A DNA stretch of 64,000 nucleotides from Cellulomonas timonensis. Its GTDB lineage: Bacteria; Actinomycetota; Actinomycetes; Actinomycetales; Cellulomonadaceae. Below the pieces are notes generated by a model. The model was not told where the DNA came from and made no database searches. It saw nothing but the letters and a program-made list of their open reading frames with translations. The DNA lies in the NCBI RefSeq assembly GCF_900046455.1, contig NZ_FCOT01000011.1, positions 434,001 to 498,000 on the forward strand. The letters run 5' to 3'. The position numbers and the translations under genes are program-made. Positions 54,297 through 61,947 of this stretch are shown here, piece by piece (position 1 is the stretch's first letter; every line of letters begins with the position of its first letter).

Positions 54297-55508
54297 ATGA
54301 ACCGATCTCGAATGATCTCCCTGGGCGCGACCGCAGGCCTGGCCGCGCTCGCGCTGACCGCCTGCGCAGGCGGCGGATCGTCGTCGGACAGCGGCGACAT
54401 CGCGCTGACGCTCACGGACACGATGTCCGAGAGCAGCGCGCCCATCTACGACGAGATCTATCAGGCGTGCGCCGCCGAGATCGGCGTCACGGTCACGTCC
54501 AATCACGTGGCCGGCTCTGGCCTCATCGCGACGGTGCTGCAGCAGGCCTCGTCCAAGACGCTTCCCGACGTGCTGATGCTCGACAACCCCGACGTCCAGC
54601 AGATCGCCGCCTCCGGGGCGCTCTCGCCGCTGGCCGACCACGGGATCACCGGCAACGGCTTCCCGGAGGGCGTCCTGTCCGCCGGCACGTACGAGGGCGA
54701 CCTCTACGGCATCGCCCCGATCGTCAACTCGCTCGGCCTGTTCTACAACGCCGACCTCCTCGCCGAGGCGGGCATCGAGCCGCCCACCACGTGGGACGAG
54801 CTCAGCGCGGCCGCCGCGGCGCTGACCGCCGAAGGCCGCTACGGCATCGCCTTCAGCGCGGCCAACAGCTTCGAGGGGACCTGGCAGTTCCTGCCGTTCC
54901 TGTGGAGCAACGGCGCCGACGAGGACGACCTGACCAGTGACGAGGCAGCGGGGGCGCTCGCGTTCGTCGACAGCCTCGTCGCCGACGGATCCGCGTCGGC
55001 CAGCGTCGTGGGCTGGTCGCAGAACGACGTGAACGACCAGTTCATCGCCGGCAAGGCCGCGATGATGATCAACGGCCCCTGGAACATGCCGAGCCTCACA
55101 GCGGCCGAGGGCCTGAACTTCGACTCCGTGCCGATCCCCGTCCCGAACGCGGGGGATGACGTCGTCGCCCCGCTCGGCGGCGAGACGTTCACCATCCCGC
55201 AGACCGGGGACAAGGACCGCATGGCCGCCGCGGGCAAGCTCGTCGCCTGCGTCGTCAAGGGCGAGAACCAGCTCACGATGGCGACCCGCCGCGGCGCGGT
55301 CCCCTCGGACAGCGCGATGGCCGAGCAGGCCGCCACGGAGAACCCGCTCGTCGCGGCGTTCGCCGAGACGGTGCAGACCGCGCGCTCGCGCACGGCCCTC
55401 CTCGGTGAGGACTGGCCCGCCGCCGCCACGCAGATCTACACCGCGGTGCAGCTCGCCCTGACGGACAAGTCGACGCCCGAGGAGGCGTGGGCGCAGGCCG
55501 CTGGCTGA
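54297..55508 (+). CDS. Sugar ABC transporter substrate-binding lipoprotein
   Basis: A 403-residue extracellular sugar-binding protein (family 1, maltose-binding-like). Signal AGLAALALTAC has Cys23 as lipid site. Mature motifs include DVLMLDNPDVQQIAASGAL, TWDELSAAAAALTAEGRYG and GKAAMMINGPWNMP. ATG 54297 follows AAGGAGCTGGAG. Its position opposite the GH31/LacI operon makes xylo- or xyloglucan-oligosaccharides the likely load (inference). Confidence 0.92.
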   Translation: MNRSRMISLGATAGLAALALTACAGGGSSSDSGDIALTLTDTMSESSAPIYDEIYQACAAEIGVTVTSNHVAGSGLIATVLQQASSKTLPDVLMLDNPDVQQIAASGALSPLADHGITGNGFPEGVLSAGTYEGDLYGIAPIVNSLGLFYNADLLAEAGIEPPTTWDELSAAAAALTAEGRYGIAFSAANSFEGTWQFLPFLWSNGADEDDLTSDEAAGALAFVDSLVADGSASASVVGWSQNDVNDQFIAGKAAMMINGPWNMPSLTAAEGLNFDSVPIPVPNAGDDVVAPLGGETFTIPQTGDKDRMAAAGKLVACVVKGENQLTMATRRGAVPSDSAMAEQAATENPLVAAFAETVQTARSRTALLGEDWPAAATQIYTAVQLALTDKSTPEEAWAQAAG

Positions 55509-55560
55509 GCCCGCGTGATCGCACCCTCCGCACCATCTGTTCAAGGGGATCGGATCTGAG

Positions 55561-56511
55561 ATGAGCACCACTGTCGCCGTCGACCCGGCCACGGGCGACC
55601 TGAGCCCACAGGGCGCCAGGAAGCGCGCGCGCCGCAGAGAGTCGACGGCGCAGTGGCTGTTCCTCGCCCCCGCGCTCGTCTACGTCATCGTGTTCTTCGG
55701 CTATCCCGTCGGCAAGAACTTCGTGATGGCATTCCAGGACTACTCGACGCGCACATTCTTCACCGGCGAGGCGCCGTGGGTCGGGTTCGACAATTACGTC
55801 GAGGTGTTCAGCAGCAATATCTTCGGCATGACGGTCACGAACACCGTGCTGTTCACGGTCGGGTCGATCATCGGCCAATTCGGCATCGGCTTGGCATTCG
55901 CCTTGTTCTTCAAGCGGAAGTTCCCGCTGAACAACGTGATGCGCTCCATGCTGCTGCTCCCGTGGCTGCTGCCGGTGATCGCCTCCACGTCGGTGTGGAA
56001 GTGGATCCTGGACCAGGACAGCGGCGTGCTGAACCAGGTGCTGCAGGCGCTGAACCTCACGTCGAGCCCGATCCCGTGGCTCGCCGACCCGGACATCGCC
56101 CTGGTGTCGGTGGTCCTGGTGAACGTCTGGCTGGGCATCCCGTTCAACGTGACGCTGCTCTACAGCGGGCTGCAGGACATCCCCGAGGAGCTCTACGAGG
56201 CCGCGTCGCTCGACGGGGCCACCGGGCTCAAGGCCTTCCGGCACATCACCTGGCCGAGCCTGCGCCCCGTCGTCAACGTGGTGCTCGTCCTGGGCGTGAT
56301 CTACACGCTCAAGGTCCTCGACATCATCCTCGGGCTCACCCGCGGCGGCCCCGCGAACTCGACGCAGACGTTGGCCACCGACTCCTACCACCGGTCGTTC
56401 CAGGAGTTCTCCTTCGGCACGGGGGCCGCGGTCAGCAACATCCTGATCGTGGTGTCCCTCGTGTTCGCCCTCATCTACCTGCGCGTCAACCGTCGCGCTG
56501 TCGACGAATAA
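55561..56511 (+). CDS. Sugar ABC transporter permease (MalF-like)
   Basis: A 316-residue inner-membrane permease with about six helices. The EAA loop reads EELYEAASLDGATGLKAFRHITWP, which contacts the ATPase. An Arg-rich N terminus (RKRARRRES) precedes the first helix. ATG 55561 is 52 bases after the binding-protein gene. Confidence 0.93.
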   Translation: MSTTVAVDPATGDLSPQGARKRARRRESTAQWLFLAPALVYVIVFFGYPVGKNFVMAFQDYSTRTFFTGEAPWVGFDNYVEVFSSNIFGMTVTNTVLFTVGSIIGQFGIGLAFALFFKRKFPLNNVMRSMLLLPWLLPVIASTSVWKWILDQDSGVLNQVLQALNLTSSPIPWLADPDIALVSVVLVNVWLGIPFNVTLLYSGLQDIPEELYEAASLDGATGLKAFRHITWPSLRPVVNVVLVLGVIYTLKVLDIILGLTRGGPANSTQTLATDSYHRSFQEFSFGTGAAVSNILIVVSLVFALIYLRVNRRAVDE

Positions 56512-56519
56512 GGCTGGTC

Positions 56520-57338
56520 ATGAAGCAGACGAGCATCGTCAGGCAGCTCCCGTCCACCGTGGTGGGGCTCATCCTCCTCGCGTTCATGCTGTTCCCCGTC
56601 TACTGGATGATCAACACGTCATTCCAGGGCGGCGGGACGGCGGCCAACAGCTCGTTCTTCCCGACGCAGCCGACGCTCGCCGGGTATGAGCGGGCGTTCA
56701 GCCAGCAGACCGACAACCTCGTCACCAGCCTGCTCGTCGCCCTCGGCGTGGTCGTCGTGTCACTGGTGATCGCCACCCCGGCCGCGTACGCGCTCGCCCG
56801 GTTCCGCCTGCGGGGCATCGCGATCTTCGTGTTCGCGCTGCTCATCGCGCAGATGATCCCTGGCATCGTCATCGCGAACTCGCTCTACACGCTGTTCAAC
56901 GACCTGGGGCTGCTCAACTCGATCTTCGGCCTCGTGCTGGCCGACGCGACGCACTCGATCCCCTTCGCCATCCTCATCATGAGCGCGTTCATGCGGGCCA
57001 TCCCGCCGTCGCTCGTCGAGGCGGCGCGTGTCGACGGCGCCGGGCACTTCCGGGCCTTCTGGTCGATCGTGGTGCCGGTCAGCCGGAACTCGATCATCAC
57101 CGCCGGGCTGTTCAGCTTCCTCTTCGCGTGGAGCGACTTCATCTTCGCGGTGACGCTGACCACCGGCGACGCGGTCAAGCCCATCACGCTGGGCATCTAC
57201 GACTACCTCGAGGGGAACGTGCAGAGCTGGGGGCCGGTCATGGCCACCGCCGTCATCTCCTCGATCCCGGCGATCATCCTGCTGGTGTTCGCGCAGCGGT
57301 ACATCGCCGCCGGGGCGCTGGGCGGCGCGGTCAAGTAG
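56520..57338 (+). CDS. Sugar ABC transporter permease (MalG-like)
   Basis: A 272-residue second permease with the EAA loop PPSLVEAARVDGAGHFRAFWSIVVP. It starts at ATG 56520, eight bases after the first permease. No ATPase gene follows; as in Streptomyces, where MsiK serves several importers, a shared ATPase elsewhere is likely. Confidence 0.93.
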   Translation: MKQTSIVRQLPSTVVGLILLAFMLFPVYWMINTSFQGGGTAANSSFFPTQPTLAGYERAFSQQTDNLVTSLLVALGVVVVSLVIATPAAYALARFRLRGIAIFVFALLIAQMIPGIVIANSLYTLFNDLGLLNSIFGLVLADATHSIPFAILIMSAFMRAIPPSLVEAARVDGAGHFRAFWSIVVPVSRNSIITAGLFSFLFAWSDFIFAVTLTTGDAVKPITLGIYDYLEGNVQSWGPVMATAVISSIPAIILLVFAQRYIAAGALGGAVK

Positions 57339-57357
57339 CCGCCCGCCACCCGATGAC

Positions 57358-57415
57358 TTCGCGGGCCCGATGCGGTCTGATCGTGGGGAGCGCCCGTGCC
57401 GAGCGGGCCCGCGAA
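57358..57415 (+). terminator. Possible long-loop hairpin after the importer operon
   Basis: TTCGCGGGCCCG (57358-57369) and CGGGCCCGCGAA (57404-57415) are perfect 12-base inverted repeats 34 bases apart, lying between the permease stop and the next gene. The long loop makes terminator function uncertain; the right arm is close to the next gene's ribosome site. Confidence 0.45.
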
Positions 57416-57429
57416 TCCCGGAGGGCCCG

Positions 57430-58050
57430 ATGGCGAAGATCGTCTCCACCCTGTTCAGCTCGCTCGACGGCGTCGTCGAGATCGACCCTGCGTGGCACTT
57501 CCCCTACTTCGACGAGGCCATGGGCGCCGGGGTGGGTGAGGACTACGCGGACGTCGACGTCCTGCTGATCGGACGTGGCACGTACGAGAGTTTCGCAGGC
57601 GCCTGGCCGGAGCGGGAGACCGCGGGCGGGGAGGACGCGGCGTTCGCGGCGGAGCTCGGCGACATGCGCAAGGTCGTCGTGACGCGAGGTCACCAGGACC
57701 TGGGGTGGCGGAACGCCGAGGCCCTGCAGGGCGACCTCATCGAGGCGGTGCGCGCGCTGTCCGCCGAGGAGGGCGTCGACAAAATCCTCATCCCCGGGTC
57801 CATCTCGGTGGTGCGCCAGCTCCTCGCCGCGGGGCTGCTCGACGAGCTGCGCCTGTTCGTGCACCCCGTGGCGGCCCGCCAGGGCGAGCGCCTGTTCGAT
57901 GAGGGCCAACCGATCTACCCGTTCCGGCTGTTGCACTCGGAGGCCTACCCGGCGGGCGTCGTGCGCCTCGTCTACGAGACCTCCGAGCTGCCGGGGGAGC
58001 AGACGTACGACGACGTCACCGACAAGGTGCCGGGCGCCGACAAGGGCTGA
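57430..58050 (+). CDS. RibD C-terminal/dihydrofolate-reductase-like protein
   Basis: A 206-residue DHFR-fold protein. It opens AKIVSTLFSSLDGVVE, has DVLLIGRGTYESFAGAWP (NADPH-site motif) and ILIPGSISVVRQLLAAGLLDELRLFVHPV, the typical RibD-C pattern. Members are uncharacterised reductases. ATG 57430 follows GGAGGG. Confidence 0.88.
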   Translation: MAKIVSTLFSSLDGVVEIDPAWHFPYFDEAMGAGVGEDYADVDVLLIGRGTYESFAGAWPERETAGGEDAAFAAELGDMRKVVVTRGHQDLGWRNAEALQGDLIEAVRALSAEEGVDKILIPGSISVVRQLLAAGLLDELRLFVHPVAARQGERLFDEGQPIYPFRLLHSEAYPAGVVRLVYETSELPGEQTYDDVTDKVPGADKG

Positions 58051-58097
58051 CGCGGGCCGGACCCGTCCCGCAGGGCGCGTCGCCCTGGACAGCCGCA

Positions 58098-58130
58098 CGG
58101 CGCCGGCAGGAGATGATCCTGCCGGCGCCG
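58098..58130. terminator. Bidirectional hairpin between reductase and xylanase genes
   Basis: CGGCGCCGGCAGG and CCTGCCGGCGCCG form a perfect 13-bp stem with a seven-base loop. It lies between two convergent genes (stops at 58050 and 58163) and probably ends both transcripts. Confidence 0.85.
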
Positions 58131-58162
58131 CGGGTTCGAGGGGTCAGGTCAGCAGCGCTGGG

Positions 58163-61100
58163 TCAGCCCTTCCCGTTGCCATGCCCCTTCCCGTTGCCAT
58201 GCCCGTTGCCGTTTCCGTGCCCGTGCCCGTGCCCGTTGTCGTGACCCTTGCGTGCGGGCGTCACGATCAACCGCTCCTGCGCGCGCAGGTCGCCGGAGGC
58301 GGCGGTCAGCGAGTACGGGCCGGCAGCGACGCTCCGCGGCACGACGAATGTGGCGACTGCGGAGCCGTCGGCCCCGGCCTTCACCTTGCCGAGCCGCACG
58401 GGCTTCGGGGCGTGCTTGCCGCCCTTCGTGGACTGCAGCGTGACGGTGACGGTGCTGCCCGGCTCGAAGCCGCTGACGTGTGCCGTGACCTTCTCCCCGG
58501 CCCGCACCACTGGACGGTCCAGGGTGATCGCCGGCTCGGGCTCCGGCTCGACCACCGGCGCCAGGAGCTGGGCGACACCCCACCGCGCGGTGTTCTGGTA
58601 GGACCGGCCCGTCGGGTCGGTCCAGGTCACCACGCCGGTGCGGACGCCCGCGGCGGCGTCGTTGACCTGGAAGTCGACGCCGACGAACCCGCCTGCCTCG
58701 ACGGGGTTCTCCAGGAGGAGCGCCGCCTCGACCAGGTATCCGGTGTCGGTGACGGCGGTGGCGCTGGTGAGGTTGTCGCCGATGACGTCCAGGTCCCCGC
58801 TCACCGAGACGGCGTTCGAGTAGCTGATCCGGTACTGGCCGTCAGCGGGCTGGAAGGCGCCCGCCTTCGCGTTGGCCGGGTCGAGGAAGACCTCGACGGA
58901 GTCCTGCTCCCAGGCGTTGGTGCTGCCCGCGTCGAGCTCGTCGTCGGTGACCTGGAACAGCGCGTAGAGCGTGCCCTCACGCCACAGCAGCGACACGTCG
59001 GCGGCAGCCCCGAGCTCGCCCTCCACCAGCGTGCCGGTGTGGACGGTCGCGGCGGACGCCCACACGTCGTCCACCACGCCGTCGATGACGGGGGCGACGG
59101 CGGCGTGCGGCGCCTCGATGAGGCCGACCGGCTCGACGAGCGTGACGACTCCGCGGCGCAAACCGTCCTCCTGGCCGTGGGACAGGTCGTTCCACGACAA
59201 CTTGCCGCCCGTGGACCCGTCGCTGACCCGCAGGTCGAACGGGACTGTCGAGTCCTCGGCGAGGCCGTCTGCGGGCAGGCGCACCACTGCGGTGTACCCG
59301 GCGGCGGAGCTGCGGACCACGGCGTTGTCGCCCGCTGTGCCGCTGCCGTCGCGGGCGACGGTCACGGCGGTGTCGCCGACGAACAGGTCCACCGCGTCGT
59401 CCGCGCCGTCGTCGGTGGCGTCGGCCACCTGCACGTACGCGGTGAGGTGGTCCTCGGCCCAGCGGAGCTGGAACCCGGTGGAGCCGACTCCGTCGGAGCC
59501 GACCTCGACGAGGGGGAGCAGGTCCCACTCGCGCGCGTCGACGGCCTTCGCGTCGATCGCCACGTCACCCGCGTGCACATTCGCCTGCCGGGTGAGCGCG
59601 GGCAGCTCGCCGCGGTCGACGATGCCCCAGTAGGCGGGCTTGGCCTGGAGCTGGTCGTCGAAGAGCAGCGGGGCGCCGGAGCGCCAGCTGCGGCTGTCAT
59701 ACGGGCCCCACACGGTCACCGCGAACAGGTCGGGGTAGTCCCGGAGCATGTCGAAGACGTCGGCGTAGTAATAGCCCTGCTGGACGACCTTCTCCTGCGT
59801 GACAGTGCCGTCGATCTGCACGTCGAGCTCCGTCACCGCCTGCGCCAGGCCCAACGCCGCGAACGCGTCGATGCTCGCGCGGAGCTGGGCGACGGGCTGG
59901 ACGAGGCTCACGTGGAACTGGTGGCCGAGCCCGTTGACGGGCGCCCCGCGATCGAGCAGGCGCTGCGCCACCGAGATCATCGCCGCCCGCTTGGCGGGCA
60001 GCTCGGTGTTGTAGTCGTTGAGGAACAGCGTGACCGGCGGGTTGTCGGTGACCCCACGGTTGAACGCGTCGCTGGCGTACTCGAACGCGAGGTCGAGGTA
60101 CTGCTCGCCGAGCACCTCGTACCAGCGGCTGCGCCGCAGCCCGTCGGACTCGGACTCGGCGATGGCCTCGTTGACCACGTCGAACGCGACGATCGGGTTG
60201 CCGGGCGTCCCGTACTCGCCGTACTTCTCGCGGTAGTGGCCCGCGACCGTGTCGATGTGGGTCTTCATGCGGTTCCGCAGCACTGCCTGGTGGGCGGCGC
60301 TGTTGGTGAGCGGCTGGCCGGCCTCGTCGAGGAAGAACCAGTCGGGGGTCTGGCTGTGCCACACCAGGGTGTGGCCGTAGACGCGCTGGCCGTTGGCGAT
60401 CGCGGCGTCGACCAGGTGATCGGCCTCCGCGAACGTGAACTCGCCCTCGGTCGGCTGGATGGACTCCGGCTTCATGGCGTTCTCGGCGGTGATCTGGTCG
60501 AAGTGCTTCTCGACGAGCACAGCGCCCTGGCCTGCGGTCTCGCGCTCGTCGATCGCGACGCCGATCGGCCACGGCAGCTCGTCCTTCAGGGACGGGATGT
60601 CCGTCTGCACCGGCGGCGCCGAGTCACGGGTGACCACGATGTCGTCGACGAGGAACGAGGAGGTCCCGGCGGCGGACTCGATGTACAGCAGCGCCGAGTC
60701 GGCGGCGGCCATCGTGTAGTCGGCGCTGACCTGCACCCACTCGCCGGCGGTGACGCCGGTGGCCGTGGCGACGGTGTCGTAGCTGGACGAGCCGTCGACG
60801 TCGCGCTGCACACTGACGCGCAGGTCAGCCGGGTCCGGGGCGGCGCCCTCCGCCAGCTTGACCCAGGCGGAGACGTGATAGGTGACTCCGGCGTCGAACA
60901 GGTCCGAGACGTCGGCGCCGATGCCGTGCCAGGTGTCCCCGCGACCGTCGACCAGTGCGGACTGCGTGCCGCTGTGGGCGGCCTGGTCGGTGAGCGTGAC
61001 CGTGGGAGCCGTGCCGTTCCCTCGGGCGGACCACGGCGCCAGGGCGTCCTCGAAGTCGTTCGACAGGAGCGTCGTCCCACCACCACCGCCGCCGTCCGGC

Positions 61101-61834
61101 CCGCGCTCGGCGGGGAGGGTGAACGTCCACCCGGCGGCGATCTTCTCGGCGACGACGGTGCGCACCGCCTCGACCGTGCCGGTGCGGTCACCGCCGCCGT
61201 CGTGGACGAGGGCCACGGCGCCGGGCTGCATGGCGGCCCGGAGACTCGCCGTCAGGGTGGCGACGTCTTGCGTCTCCCAGTCGGCGATGGTGTTGCCGAG
61301 GCCGAGCGGCTGCATGCCGAGCCGGGCGGCGACCTCCGCCGTCTGCCCCCAGCTCCCATTCGGCGCCCGGAAGTACGGCACGGGCGCATTCGGGTCGCCG
61401 AGCGCCTCGCGGATGATCGCCAGGTTCTCGACGAGGTCCGCCTCGACCTGCTCCGGCGTCCACGAGCCCATGTCGGCGTAGCTCGTCGTGTGGTTGCACA
61501 GCGTGTGGCCGTCCGCCACGATCCGCCGCAGCAGCTCCGCGCCGCGCGTGCCCTGAATGTTCTGCCCGATCACGCAGAAGACCGCCGGGATGCTGTGCTC
61601 GGCGAGGAGGTCCAGCACCGCGTCGGTCTCGCCGGGGTTCGGGCCGTCGTCGAAGGTGAGGGCCACGACGGCCCCGGTTCCGCGCGCCGTCGTGACTTGG
61701 GTGGTGGTCGGGTTGACGGCCCCACCCGGCACGGCGGCGGTGTCAGCGGCCATCGCTGGCACGGGACCCAGCCCGACGACGGCTGCGAGGAGTAGTGGTC
61801 CAAGAACGCGTGAGGATTTGCTGATTCGATGCAC
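58163..61834 (-). CDS. Secreted bifunctional CE4 deacetylase / GH10 endo-xylanase with CBMs
   Basis: A 1223-residue exported enzyme (signal 1-29). CE4 deacetylase at about 50-245: LTFDDGP (Asp62/63), N-H115-T-T-S-Y and LVHDGG (His211); the second metal His of the usual NHTxxH is Tyr119. A CBM22/CBM4_9-like module follows (about 255-405), then GH10 xylanase (about 412-745) with acid/base Glu556 (DVVNEA) and nucleophile Glu669 (TELD). Two CBM9-like modules (about 760-1100), an Ig-like domain and a tail of HGNG/HGHG repeats end it. Role: remove acetyl groups and cut xylan outside the cell. Confidence 0.94.
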   Translation of the reverse strand: MHRISKSSRVLGPLLLAAVVGLGPVPAMAADTAAVPGGAVNPTTTQVTTARGTGAVVALTFDDGPNPGETDAVLDLLAEHSIPAVFCVIGQNIQGTRGAELLRRIVADGHTLCNHTTSYADMGSWTPEQVEADLVENLAIIREALGDPNAPVPYFRAPNGSWGQTAEVAARLGMQPLGLGNTIADWETQDVATLTASLRAAMQPGAVALVHDGGGDRTGTVEAVRTVVAEKIAAGWTFTLPAERGPDGGGGGGTTLLSNDFEDALAPWSARGNGTAPTVTLTDQAAHSGTQSALVDGRGDTWHGIGADVSDLFDAGVTYHVSAWVKLAEGAAPDPADLRVSVQRDVDGSSSYDTVATATGVTAGEWVQVSADYTMAAADSALLYIESAAGTSSFLVDDIVVTRDSAPPVQTDIPSLKDELPWPIGVAIDERETAGQGAVLVEKHFDQITAENAMKPESIQPTEGEFTFAEADHLVDAAIANGQRVYGHTLVWHSQTPDWFFLDEAGQPLTNSAAHQAVLRNRMKTHIDTVAGHYREKYGEYGTPGNPIVAFDVVNEAIAESESDGLRRSRWYEVLGEQYLDLAFEYASDAFNRGVTDNPPVTLFLNDYNTELPAKRAAMISVAQRLLDRGAPVNGLGHQFHVSLVQPVAQLRASIDAFAALGLAQAVTELDVQIDGTVTQEKVVQQGYYYADVFDMLRDYPDLFAVTVWGPYDSRSWRSGAPLLFDDQLQAKPAYWGIVDRGELPALTRQANVHAGDVAIDAKAVDAREWDLLPLVEVGSDGVGSTGFQLRWAEDHLTAYVQVADATDDGADDAVDLFVGDTAVTVARDGSGTAGDNAVVRSSAAGYTAVVRLPADGLAEDSTVPFDLRVSDGSTGGKLSWNDLSHGQEDGLRRGVVTLVEPVGLIEAPHAAVAPVIDGVVDDVWASAATVHTGTLVEGELGAAADVSLLWREGTLYALFQVTDDELDAGSTNAWEQDSVEVFLDPANAKAGAFQPADGQYRISYSNAVSVSGDLDVIGDNLTSATAVTDTGYLVEAALLLENPVEAGGFVGVDFQVNDAAAGVRTGVVTWTDPTGRSYQNTARWGVAQLLAPVVEPEPEPAITLDRPVVRAGEKVTAHVSGFEPGSTVTVTLQSTKGGKHAPKPVRLGKVKAGADGSAVATFVVPRSVAAGPYSLTAASGDLRAQERLIVTPARKGHDNGHGHGHGNGNGHGNGKGHGNGKG

Positions 61835-61898
61835 TGTTCGCCCCTTTGCGAGTGCTTTGAGTCATTGCGTTGCCACCTTAGGGACGATGCGGATTTTC

Positions 61899-61912
61899 GA
61901 CAACGTTATCGA
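61899..61912. promoter_or_regulatory. LacI-type operator upstream of the xylanase gene
   Basis: CGACAACGTTATCG is a near-perfect palindrome centred on CG, of the general LacI-family form, 65 bases upstream of the xylanase start. It differs from the AAACCGGTTT sites of the local LacI gene, so a different regulator (such as a CelR/CebR-like protein) may bind. Confidence 0.5.
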
Positions 61913-61947
61913 GGCGACGGGGGTCCCGTCAGCCCCCGCCGCGCCGT

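Noticed and set aside
57899-61795. 1298-residue open frame on the plus strand
   Set aside because: It is the antisense shadow of the CE4-GH10 xylanase gene; its protein is Arg/Val/Gly-rich low complexity without domains, as expected in GC-rich DNA.
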